Source of the DNA: Methanosarcinales archaeon
GTDB lineage: Archaea; Halobacteriota; Syntropharchaeia; Alkanophagales; Methanospirareceae
Reading direction: 5' to 3'
DNA length: 16,821 nucleotides
Assembly (NCBI GenBank): GCA_025464345.1
Contig: JAODGP010000059.1
Span: 20,937-37,757, forward strand
The notes under the pieces were generated by a model, which saw only the letters and a list, made by a program, of their open reading frames with translations, was not told where the DNA came from and made no database searches. Below, piece by piece: positions 7,772 to 15,553 of the stretch. The position numbers and the translations under genes are program-made. How positions within the stretch are numbered: position 1 is the first letter of the stretch; every line of letters starts with the position of its first letter.

Positions 7772-9490
7772 ATGGCGGAGATATTAAGAGCAGAGGGGCT
7801 TTGTAAGACGTATAAGCTGAGCGAGATAGGAAAAGAGGTGGTTGCGCTCGATGACGTCTCTTTCAGGCAGGCTAAGGGCGAAGTGCTGGGAATAATAGGT
7901 AAGAGCGGTGCGGGTAAGACTACACTGCTCCGTATGCTCCGTGGTTATGAACGTTTTGATGCCGGTACCATAGTACTGGATGGTGTGAAGGTGAATCATG
8001 ATTCTCCGTATGAAGAGTACCGGAAATTGCAGAAGAAGACGGCGTTTCATATTCAACGCTCTTTCGCACTCTGGAATCAGAGTGTGGTGAACAATATTAT
8101 ATTGAAGCTGAGAGCAGTGCAGACAGGCATGGAGGAGTTACCGCAGTATGAGGACGAATACGAGGAATTAAAGGAGCAGGCACTTGAGATACTCGACCTC
8201 GTGGGTATGCGCGAGAAGTACAACTATTTCTATCCGATTTTGAGTGGCGGTGAGAAACAGAGGGTCTTGCTCGCACGTCAAATCGTGAAATCGCCATCGC
8301 TATTACTGCTCGACGAGCCCGGTACGATGTCAGACCCGATAACACGCGAGCAATTACTGGAGAGTGTGAAGCGTGTAAATGAATTAACAGGCATCAGCAT
8401 ATTGATCGTATCGCATATGCCGGAGGTGCATCGCTATCTATCGGACAGGCTTATCTGGATAGAAGATGGGCGGATAAGAGAGGAAGGCGATGTAGAGCAC
8501 ATAATAGGCAAATTCATGTCCCAGCTCGAGCCGATGGAGCCTCTTCAGCCTGTAAGAAACAGACGAGACATCATGATTGATATTAATGGTGTCTGGAAGA
8601 AGTACGTAATATACACAAGCAATACACTGATAAAGACGATAGAGATGCCCGACCTGAACCTCAAGATACCACGTGGCGAGATACTTGGCATAATAGGTCC
8701 TTCCGCGATGGGCAAGACGGTCTTAATCCGGATGCTCGCAGGTATTGAACAGCCGGATAAGGGTCAGGTATTGTATAAGATAGGGACAGTGGATTTCGCA
8801 AATATCGCAGCCCTGGGCAGCAAGCGAGCGATGGAGGCGAGGACGAAGCTGGGCATCCTCCACCAGGAGTTCACACTCCCGCCTTATCAGCTCGTTCAGG
8901 ACGCTTTTGCGCAGAAACTGGGCGTGAAGAAGCTGGAGATGGTACGACAGGCGATGGAGAGGGCGAAAGAGCTGGGCATCAGCAATGTGACGCTCGACGC
9001 ACTCTTGCGAATTGCGGATATGCCGGAGTTAGAGGCGAAGCAGAAGCTTGAGGATCTGGGGCTCGATACCGGCATTTTAGATGAGCTATTCCCGAAGTTA
9101 CCGATTGAAGAGACGTTTGAAGCTGCGAAGAAGTATTTGAAAGCGTTAGATTTACCGGAGGGGATATTCCTGCGGCATAATGCGGAAGCGAGTGCGGGTG
9201 AGCGTGTCAGACTGGCGATAGCCATCATGATGTCGGCGAAGCCGGAGGTGCTATTGCTGGATGAGCCTTTCGGTGATCTCGATCCTGTTTCAATGCGGAA
9301 GATAGCCAATTCGATAAAGAGGTTGAACCGTGAGTTCAACACGACGATACTGGTGGTGAGTCATCAGCTCGACGTTGTCCGTGAGCTCGCGCACGAGGCG
9401 ATAATGATAGACGAGGGAGAGATAGTGATGCGTGGCGACCCGGATGAGGTATGTGATGCTTTTATAGAACTGGGTAAACCAGAGCAATAA
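7772..9490 (+). CDS. atwA: Methyl-coenzyme M reductase activation protein, component A2 (AtwA)
   Basis: AtwA is a soluble protein with two ABC ATPase domains that is needed for ATP-dependent reductive activation of MCR, whose Ni in F430 must be brought to Ni(I). Domain 1 has Walker A GKSGAGKT (43-50), signature LSGGEKQ (157-163) and Walker B LLLLDEP (177-183), followed by an unusual GTMSDP in place of the common TSALDP. Domain 2 has Walker A GPSAMGKT (309-316), a divergent signature ASAGER (473-478, where LSGGQ is usual), and Walker B EVLLLDEPFGDLDP. There is no membrane segment, so it is not a transporter subunit. At 572 residues it is longer than ABCE1/RLI-free ABC-F proteins would suggest, and it lacks the Fe-S domain of RLI. 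Its stop codon is directly followed by a tRNA-Glu gene. Presence of atwA implies MCR or a related alkyl-CoM reductase elsewhere in the genome. Confidence 0.9.
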   Translation: MAEILRAEGLCKTYKLSEIGKEVVALDDVSFRQAKGEVLGIIGKSGAGKTTLLRMLRGYERFDAGTIVLDGVKVNHDSPYEEYRKLQKKTAFHIQRSFALWNQSVVNNIILKLRAVQTGMEELPQYEDEYEELKEQALEILDLVGMREKYNYFYPILSGGEKQRVLLARQIVKSPSLLLLDEPGTMSDPITREQLLESVKRVNELTGISILIVSHMPEVHRYLSDRLIWIEDGRIREEGDVEHIIGKFMSQLEPMEPLQPVRNRRDIMIDINGVWKKYVIYTSNTLIKTIEMPDLNLKIPRGEILGIIGPSAMGKTVLIRMLAGIEQPDKGQVLYKIGTVDFANIAALGSKRAMEARTKLGILHQEFTLPPYQLVQDAFAQKLGVKKLEMVRQAMERAKELGISNVTLDALLRIADMPELEAKQKLEDLGLDTGILDELFPKLPIEETFEAAKKYLKALDLPEGIFLRHNAEASAGERVRLAIAIMMSAKPEVLLLDEPFGDLDPVSMRKIANSIKRLNREFNTTILVVSHQLDVVRELAHEAIMIDEGEIVMRGDPDEVCDAFIELGKPEQ

Positions 9491-9565
9491 GCTCCGCTGG
9501 TGTAGTCCGGCCAAGCATAAGGGCCTCTCGAGCCCTTGACCGGGGTTCAAATCCCCGGCGGAGCA
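9491..9565 (+). tRNA. tRNA-Glu (anticodon CTC)
   Basis: The acceptor stem pairs GCTCCGC (9491-9497) with GCGGAGC (9558-9564); the discriminator is A9565. The anticodon stem AGGGC/GCCCT encloses loop CTCTCGA, so the anticodon is CTC (9527-9529) and reads GAG glutamate codons. The T stem is CGGGG/CCCCG around TTCAAAT. No intron and no encoded CCA. The first base follows the atwA stop codon with no gap, and the cfbE start is 13 bases past the last base. No separate TATA box is possible except inside the atwA coding sequence, so cotranscription with atwA and release by RNase P and tRNase Z is likely. Confidence 0.97.
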
Positions 9566-9570
9566 TTTTT
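9566..9570 (+). terminator. T5 tract after tRNA-Glu
   Basis: Five T directly follow the discriminator base. This may act as a partial terminator for the tRNA transcript. It is also the first sequence left on the cfbE mRNA after tRNA 3' processing. Confidence 0.3.
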
Positions 9571-9578
9571 ATGATGAA

Positions 9579-10850
9579 ATGAATCCAGACACGAGGATAG
9601 AAGATGCGAGCAGGATACTGGTTCTTGACCCCATTCATGGCGCTGAAGTGATTGCCAGCGAGCTAAAAGAGCTGGGTAAAGATGTTGAGGTCTTCAATCC
9701 ATACAGGGAGCCTTTTAAGGGCGATTTGAATTACGACCTGGTTATTGCACCTGTGCATCTGAGCCCGAACTTTGAGATAATGAAGCGAGTGTCGGATATA
9801 CCGGTTATGAGCCACCATGAGGCGGTGAAGGGCATAGCGAGCCTGAATAGCTTATTCTCTGATTTGAATGTCGTGGAAGTCACGGGAACAACGAAGAAGA
9901 CCACAACATGCGAGTTGATATATCAGCTGTTAAAATCCATGAGCGTAGTTCTGCATGCCAGTTCAGGCACGAGATACCACCATAACGGTGAAGAAGTGAA
10001 ACTGCCGAGGCTCAGAGGTAGCAACACACCCGCGAACATACTAAAAGCCATGCGTATGGCGCGCGATATGGGACTCAACCCGGATATAGCGGTTTTTGAG
10101 GTCTCGCTCGGTTTCACAGGTTCTGGCGATGTGGGAGTGCTGACAAGCATAGATGCTGACTATAAGGTTGCCGGAGGCACGAAGAGAGCGTCCGATGTGA
10201 AGGTAGCTTCGATTAAGAATTATGATGATGGCATTATTGTGCATCCCGGCATACTCTCCACGATTGGTAATAGTTACGGCGATGGAGGCGAGAACCTCAG
10301 GATAGAGCGTGAGATAGCGAAATTCGAACGGCTGAGGACCATAACCGGTGAGATCATCAGTGGTGAGATTGCGTTTGCACCGTTCAAGTGGCGTATAGGC
10401 GGTGATTATTACCGGAACTGCCTGGAGGCTGCGCTATGTGCGGTACTGAGCATGGGAATTGCACCAGAAGAGCTCAACACAGGCGATTTCAGAGCGGTAG
10501 ATGGGCGTATGAGCGTGAAGGAGTTAAAAGGGCGCGTATTGATTGATAATTCCGGGTCGGGCACGAACCTGAAGTTCCTGAACGCTGTCGTTGATGCTGC
10601 ACGGGAGCTATCAGAGGAGCAACGTATGATTCTCATAGCCGGGGAAGATACACCATACGTGTGTGAGGGTGTGGATATGGAGGAATTGAAACAGGTGCTC
10701 ACTGACAGAAGGTTCAAAGAGGTGATAATTGTGGGTAATAAGATTGATGGTGCTGGTTTCGCTACCAATATTGAGGATGCGCTGGAGAATGCGATTGCAC
10801 ACTCGGACGAGGGCGACGTGATTATATCTTACGTGAAGACCCTGAGGTGA
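9579..10850 (+). CDS. cfbE: Coenzyme F430 synthetase CfbE (Mur ligase-like)
   Basis: CfbE closes the last ring in F430 biosynthesis, an ATP-dependent Mur ligase-type activation of the propionate side chain that gives the carbocyclic ring of the MCR cofactor. The Mur-type P-loop is visible as VTGTTKKTTT (101-110). The N-terminal domain carries APVHLSPNFEI and MSHHEAV (77-83), and the middle holds FEVSLGFTGSGDVGVLT, matching the ATP and Mg region of Mur ligases. The C-terminal domain includes a Mur-like VDGRMSV and LIDNSGSGTNL. A folate or peptidoglycan Mur ligase is less likely: the substrate-binding segments differ, and the context with atwA fits F430. The length of 423 residues is in the family range. 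ATG 9579 overlaps the stop of a three-codon mini-frame (ATGATGAAATGA, 9571-9582). The 3' end overlaps gyrA by four bases. Confidence 0.87.
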   Translation: MNPDTRIEDASRILVLDPIHGAEVIASELKELGKDVEVFNPYREPFKGDLNYDLVIAPVHLSPNFEIMKRVSDIPVMSHHEAVKGIASLNSLFSDLNVVEVTGTTKKTTTCELIYQLLKSMSVVLHASSGTRYHHNGEEVKLPRLRGSNTPANILKAMRMARDMGLNPDIAVFEVSLGFTGSGDVGVLTSIDADYKVAGGTKRASDVKVASIKNYDDGIIVHPGILSTIGNSYGDGGENLRIEREIAKFERLRTITGEIISGEIAFAPFKWRIGGDYYRNCLEAALCAVLSMGIAPEELNTGDFRAVDGRMSVKELKGRVLIDNSGSGTNLKFLNAVVDAARELSEEQRMILIAGEDTPYVCEGVDMEELKQVLTDRRFKEVIIVGNKIDGAGFATNIEDALENAIAHSDEGDVIISYVKTLR

Positions 10851-13309
10851 GCGATATGGCGGAAGAAGAGCCGGAACGGGTCATAGAAGTCAGTGTAGAG
10901 GAGGAGATGAAGAGCTCCTATATTGATTACGCAATGAGTGTGATTGCGGGTAGAGCTCTTCCTGATGCTCGTGATGGCTTGAAACCCGTGCATCGGCGTA
11001 TTTTATTCGGGATGCACGAACTCGGTGTCACCCACGACCGCCCACATAAGAAATCAGCGCGTATCGTGGGAGATGTGCTCGGTAAGTACCATCCACATGG
11101 CGATGTCGCCGTTTATGATACGCTTGTGCGTATGGCACAGGATTTCTCATACCGCTACCCGCTGATAGATGGACAGGGCAATTTCGGTAGCATAGATGGC
11201 GATGCACCGGCGGCGATGCGCTACACGGAAGCGAGGCTATCCAGGATAGCGGAAGAACTGCTGACCGACATTGATAAGGATACGGTCAACTGGGTGGCGA
11301 ACTTCGATAACACGCTGAAGGAGCCGGAGGTATTGCCCGCAAAGCTGCCCAATCTACTCATCAATGGCTCTTCCGGTATCGCAGTCGGTATGGCGACGAA
11401 CATGCCGCCGCATAACCTGAGCGAGGTGGTGGATGGCATCATAAAAGTGATAGACGAGCCGGAAGTGGGCATAGAAGAATTGATGGAGATAATAAAAGCT
11501 CCTGATTTCCCGACCGGCGGTATCATATCCGGCTATGAGGGCATAAGAGACGCATATAAGACGGGCAAGGGCAGTATAAGGGTAAGAGCAAAGGTGGAGA
11601 TAGAGACCAGGGGTAAACGGCAGAGTATTATCATAACCGAGATACCGTATCAGGTGAACAAGAGCAAACTGGTAGAAGAGATAGCGGAGTTCGTGAAGAA
11701 GTTCCACGTGGAGAGCATAAGTGGACTGCGCGATGAATCGGATCGTAAAGGTCTGCGGGTGGTTGTGGAGCTGAAACAGGGTGCGAACGCATCCATCATA
11801 CTCAACAGGCTATATAAGCATACACAACTGGAATCCACCTTCGGCGTGATCAATCTCGCACTGGTGGACGGTGTGCCGAAGGTACTGACGCTGAAGGAGC
11901 TGATCAGGTGCTACATAGAGCACAGGCGAGAGGTCACAAAGCGGAGGTTACGATACGAACTTGAACGTGCGGAGAAGCGTAGGCACATACTTGAAGGGCT
12001 CATCACTGCCATATCACATATAGAAGAGGTGGTACAGCTGATAAAGAGCTCAAGTGATACAAAGACGGCGAAAGAATCGTTAATTGCGAGCTTTGGGCTG
12101 AGTGAATTACAGGCGAAGGAGATACTGGAGATGCGGCTATCGCGACTGAGCGCACTGGAGAGCGAGAAGATAGAGCGCGAGTGCGAGGAGCAGGAAGCGA
12201 GGATAAAGTGGTTGAGAGAGGTACTGGCATCGGAAGCACGGATACTGGAAGTGATAAAGGAGGAGTTGAAAGAGCTCAAGGATAAGTACGGCGATGCACG
12301 CAGGACGGTGATAGAAGAGACGAAACGGGTGTTGAGTGAACGAGATTTTGTGGAAGAGGAGAAAGTGATTCTATTCTTCACGGCTCGTAATTATGTCAAG
12401 CGAATATCGGCGAATATATTCAAGCGTCAGAGGCGAGGCGGTAAAGGTATAGCGGTGATAGAGAAGAAGGACGGGGATAAAATCGCCAATTTCATTCGCG
12501 CATCCACGAGGGAACGAATATTACTGTTTACCAGATACGGCAGGGTCTATCGTGTGAACACGTATGAGATACCACCGGGTAGCAGGCATGCGAGAGGAAA
12601 AACGCTGGTGAATATACCGGGTTTGTGTATAAACAGCACAGGAGATGAGGAGTTCGTGGCTGCTCTACCGATACCGGAAGCCGTGGATAATGCAATGAAC
12701 CAGGGCGTTCATATCATCCTTGCAACCGCGCGTGGGGTGGTCAAGCGCATTTCCCTCGCCAGTTTGAGGTCAATACGTACCACAGGTATAGTTGCCGCTC
12801 GTGTTGATCCCATGGATTCGCTCGTGGATGCGGTACTGATAAGTAACGAACGGATGGGGATAATACTGGGTTCGCGCAGTGGTAAGGCGATACTGTTTCA
12901 CGGTGATGAGCTGCGTGAGATGGGCAGATATGCATCAGGTGTGCGGGGTATGCGACTCGAGCCGGGTGATGAGATAGCGGATATGGAAGTGGTTGATTTG
13001 AGTAAGAATACGGCGAAGGTGGTCATAATATCAGAGCGTGGCTATGGTAAGAGGACACGGCTGGATGAGTTCAGGGAGACACACCGTGGTGGTAAGGGTG
13101 TTATAAGTATGCGGGTGAGTGATAAAACTGGCAGGGTTGTGTGCATAAAGCAGGTGGAGGAGACCGATGAATTGATGCTCGTCACGTCTGATGGCATGGT
13201 GATGAAGATGCTGGCACGCAACATACCGGTTCAGGGCAGGCATTCGCGGGGCGTACGATTGATGAATGTGAATGAGGGTGAGCGAGTAATAGGTGCTTAT
13301 GCGGTTTGA
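10847..13309 (+). CDS. gyrA: DNA gyrase subunit A
   Basis: The breakage-reunion subunit of DNA gyrase, which adds negative supercoils with GyrB. The N-terminal part shows SYIDYAMSVIAGRALPDARDG and the KKSARIVGDVLGKYHPHGD region, then the catalytic Tyr126 in AAMRYTEARLS. A long coiled coil with charged heptads spans about 370-500. The C-terminal beta-pinwheel starts with the GyrA box QRRGGKG at 528-534, which identifies gyrase rather than topoisomerase IV. The 820 residues are full length. The GTG start at 10847 overlaps the cfbE stop as GTGA; an in-frame ATG three codons on (10856) is an alternative. Gyrase in archaea is generally seen as acquired from bacteria. No gyrB is in the window, which differs from the common gyrB-gyrA pairing. 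The gene converges with priL across 26 bases. Confidence 0.96.
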   Translation: MSDMAEEEPERVIEVSVEEEMKSSYIDYAMSVIAGRALPDARDGLKPVHRRILFGMHELGVTHDRPHKKSARIVGDVLGKYHPHGDVAVYDTLVRMAQDFSYRYPLIDGQGNFGSIDGDAPAAMRYTEARLSRIAEELLTDIDKDTVNWVANFDNTLKEPEVLPAKLPNLLINGSSGIAVGMATNMPPHNLSEVVDGIIKVIDEPEVGIEELMEIIKAPDFPTGGIISGYEGIRDAYKTGKGSIRVRAKVEIETRGKRQSIIITEIPYQVNKSKLVEEIAEFVKKFHVESISGLRDESDRKGLRVVVELKQGANASIILNRLYKHTQLESTFGVINLALVDGVPKVLTLKELIRCYIEHRREVTKRRLRYELERAEKRRHILEGLITAISHIEEVVQLIKSSSDTKTAKESLIASFGLSELQAKEILEMRLSRLSALESEKIERECEEQEARIKWLREVLASEARILEVIKEELKELKDKYGDARRTVIEETKRVLSERDFVEEEKVILFFTARNYVKRISANIFKRQRRGGKGIAVIEKKDGDKIANFIRASTRERILLFTRYGRVYRVNTYEIPPGSRHARGKTLVNIPGLCINSTGDEEFVAALPIPEAVDNAMNQGVHIILATARGVVKRISLASLRSIRTTGIVAARVDPMDSLVDAVLISNERMGIILGSRSGKAILFHGDELREMGRYASGVRGMRLEPGDEIADMEVVDLSKNTAKVVIISERGYGKRTRLDEFRETHRGGKGVISMRVSDKTGRVVCIKQVEETDELMLVTSDGMVMKMLARNIPVQGRHSRGVRLMNVNEGERVIGAYAV

Positions 13310-13335
13310 AATTCGATACCGGGACAAATGAAGGA

Positions 13336-14358
13336 CTATGGCTTCTTGTTCTTCAGTTTTAACCTGTAATAACTCAGCGGATGTGATACCTTCTCACACA
13401 GTTCGTCTTTACCCACACAGTTGCCGTAGGTACGCATTGTAGCGCAAGAAGGTGCGGTATAGCGCGTGCCACCACGGACACCCGCGATATGTTCCACCTG
13501 ATATCGTGTCATGCTCTCATTGAAATCGGGCGAGTTCCTGTATAATTCTATCACCTCCTCTACTGAGAGTCCAGCATTGAGAAGAAAGGCAGTAACGGCG
13601 AATCGCGCGCTATGTGGTATATTCATACCCTCCTCCAGATTGCGGAGGATGGTTTTTATACATGGTGGGAACGAATCGGGCTCGCCACCAGAAGGTGCAC
13701 GGAACTCATCCGTTTTCGTGCGCCTGAGCACCAGTTCCTGCTTTATCTGCTCTATATGCGCTCGCAACGAATTGCATATCTCTTCAGGCACGTCCAGTGG
13801 TAAACCCTTCATCACGCGTTCATATATGGCTTCCTGGAGAAGCCGCACAAATTCGCTCACGTTGAGCTTCACTTTACCCTGAACAAGGCTACGATTCACC
13901 AGTTTCCATCTCTTATCCCTGAGATTGAGGGTCAATCGGAGATAATCTGTGAAAGGCAGGAGAACATACCCGGATGATATCTCGGCATGGATATCGAGGT
14001 CCACAGCCAGTTTATAAAGGATATCTATACCATGATGCAGGTCTTCCATTATACGCCTGTATGCGCCTTTTGCCTCCGCGAGTGCATATCTGCGGACGAG
14101 GTAAGGGTCACGGATGCATGATACGAGGATACGTGCGAAAGGATAAGATAGCAGTTCCATCTGCGCCTGCAACTCATCCGTTATAACGGATCTCTCTACG
14201 CAACCGGTTCTTATGGCTTCTATCACACGCTCCCGGGCTCTTATCCTGGCGGGAACCGAGCTGATTAGATGATCGAGAGTGAGTCCCGACTCTTTTACAT
14301 ATTCAGATGCCACGGGCAGGAACGGATAAAGGCAGAGGTATGAATAACGTCCATGCAT
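13336..14358 (-). CDS. priL: DNA primase large subunit PriL (Fe-S)
   Basis: The regulatory large subunit of the archaeal/eukaryotic-type primase, which with PriS makes primers at replication forks. The C-terminal domain carries the four cysteines that bind a [4Fe-4S] cluster: Cys233 in FPPC, Cys305 in APSC, Cys314 in GNC and Cys321 in ELC. Family context is RFAVTAFLLNAGLS, then RYQVEHIAG and CATMRTYGNC. The N-terminal helical domain begins with a typical YLCLYPFLPVASEY. The 340 residues are complete. A TATA-like CTATAAAC on the minus strand (about 14381-14390) lies about 27 bases before the ATG, so the mRNA may be nearly leaderless. No priS is seen nearby. Confidence 0.93.
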   Translation of the reverse strand: MHGRYSYLCLYPFLPVASEYVKESGLTLDHLISSVPARIRARERVIEAIRTGCVERSVITDELQAQMELLSYPFARILVSCIRDPYLVRRYALAEAKGAYRRIMEDLHHGIDILYKLAVDLDIHAEISSGYVLLPFTDYLRLTLNLRDKRWKLVNRSLVQGKVKLNVSEFVRLLQEAIYERVMKGLPLDVPEEICNSLRAHIEQIKQELVLRRTKTDEFRAPSGGEPDSFPPCIKTILRNLEEGMNIPHSARFAVTAFLLNAGLSVEEVIELYRNSPDFNESMTRYQVEHIAGVRGGTRYTAPSCATMRTYGNCVGKDELCEKVSHPLSYYRLKLKNKKP

Positions 14359-14568
14359 GTTGACTGTTAGATTATTACCGGTTTATAGTTAAATTAGCAT
14401 ACCCCTTATTGAGCTGAAGCAGATGAACCAGAGAAAGGGGGCTTTGAAATCGGAATAGAAGTTGAAGAAGGAGATAAGAGGCTAACACTTCGGTAGGGAT
14501 GAGGAGGTTCCACAAGCTGGCAAGAGCTCACAGGCGAGATGATCCCGGATCAGAAGTAGCATAGGGTG
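14359..14568. other. Intergenic stretch between livH stop and priL start
   Basis: About 210 bases with no convincing gene. The left end holds the priL promoter. A short plus-strand frame of 27 codons (about 14412-14493) has an acidic, Lys-Glu-Gly-rich composition like local coding sequence but begins and ends at stops and matches nothing I know. It might be a decayed gene fragment. An odd-length palindrome TGATCCCGGATCA at 14540-14552 sits 17 bases past the livH stop; it has no T tract, so it is not a clear terminator. Confidence 0.3.
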
Positions 14569-15420
14569 TCACATACCGAGTATCCCCCGTGGTCTTACAA
14601 AAAGAACAGCAATCATTATGGCAAATGCTACCACAAGCTTATATTCTGTCGGCAAGATCGCCGTACTCAGCTCTTCTGCCAGACCTATTATGAGCCCACC
14701 CCCCATCGCCCCGTACGGACTGCCGATACCGCCGAGGATAACCGCAGCAAAGATCGGGAGCAGCATGAACCAGCCCATATTTGGGTTGATGTTTGTTATC
14801 AATCCGTATAATACACCGCCAACCGCCGCAAGAGCCATTCCAATAGCCCACGTGTATCGTATCACACGGTCAACATCAATCCCCGAAGCCCTTGCAAGGT
14901 CTGTGTTATCGGACAATGCTCGCATCGCCTTGCCAATCGTGGTCTTCTTCAAGAGATGGTGGACGAGAAACATACAGATTACCGCGACGATTATGACGAC
15001 GATCTGATTCTGCGTGATGACCACGCTGCCCAGTTCTATCGCAGGCTTTACCGGCAGGTCATAGCGTTTGATGTCCGGACCCCAGAGGAATATAATGAGA
15101 TTCCTGAGGAAGAGTGCCAGACCGATAGAGATGATGATCAAAGTTACACTGCCAGCGCCTTTATCACGCATTGGCTTCCAGATCATATAATCGCAAGCCA
15201 CCGCTACAAGCGCTGTAATAACCACCGCGATTGCACCTGCGGGAATAAAGGGAATACCCAGAATCACGCTGAATACAAAGGTGAGATAAGCGCCGAGGGC
15301 AAGGAAATCGCCGTGTGCGAAATTAGCAAAATTCAGAATGCTATACGTCATGGATAGCCCGATAGCCGCGAGTGCTAAAATACTACCAAGCACGAGTCCG
15401 TTGATGACCAGCTGTAACAT
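14569..15420 (-). CDS. livH: Branched-chain amino acid ABC transporter permease LivH
   Basis: One of the two membrane subunits of a HAAT-family importer for Leu, Ile, Val or related amides and amino acids. The protein starts MLQLVINGLVLGSILALAAI, continues with GLSMTYSILNFANFAHGDF, the conserved LivH opening, and later shows the coupling segment AMRALSDNTDLARASGIDVDR and AVILGGIGSPYGAMGGG. Mostly hydrophobic helices. The frame stays open upstream to 15627, but I place the start at ATG 15420. That gives the family's usual N-terminus and a normal 283 residues. It also leaves room for a TATA-containing palindrome about 35 bases upstream, and avoids overlap with the divergent livK. No livM, livG or livF follows on this strand: the next gene downstream is priL. 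Confidence 0.92.
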   Translation of the reverse strand: MLQLVINGLVLGSILALAAIGLSMTYSILNFANFAHGDFLALGAYLTFVFSVILGIPFIPAGAIAVVITALVAVACDYMIWKPMRDKGAGSVTLIIISIGLALFLRNLIIFLWGPDIKRYDLPVKPAIELGSVVITQNQIVVIIVAVICMFLVHHLLKKTTIGKAMRALSDNTDLARASGIDVDRVIRYTWAIGMALAAVGGVLYGLITNINPNMGWFMLLPIFAAVILGGIGSPYGAMGGGLIIGLAEELSTAILPTEYKLVVAFAIMIAVLFVRPRGILGM

Positions 15421-15553
15421 CTGGAAGCTCAGCAATCCTTTAATTGCATTCCCATATATGGGAGCTAAGTAAATAAATAAAACCGAAAATTGTTTAAAGA
15501 GGGAGTGCTTTCCTTTACACTGAGGGATAGATAAAGCGAAGAGGAGAGGGATT
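15421..15553. promoter_or_regulatory. Divergent livH/livK control region with a 14-base palindrome
   Basis: TCCCATATATGGGA at 15450-15463 is a perfect palindrome. Its TATATA-like core would serve as TATA box for livH, placing transcription start near 15429, about 9 bases before the ATG. A regulator bound to the palindrome would block TBP there. For livK, TTTAAAG at about 15493-15499 or the A/T-rich 15470-15483 could be the TATA box, and GGAGAGGG (15543-15550) is a strong ribosome site. Both genes could be controlled together. Confidence 0.5.

Noticed and set aside
7772..9490. atwA as the ATPase partner of the upstream ZnuB-type permease
   Set aside because: It has two fused ABC domains in the component A2 arrangement and a divergent second signature; ZnuC-type ATPases are single-domain proteins of about 250 residues.
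11911..12381. Long Ser-rich frame opposite the gyrA coiled coil
   Set aside because: It is the complement of the Glu/Arg/Leu-rich coiled coil and has no independent start signal or motif.
14540..14552. Palindrome TGATCCCGGATCA as a livH terminator
   Set aside because: The centre is one base, leaving only a short stem after loop formation, and no T tract follows on the minus strand.
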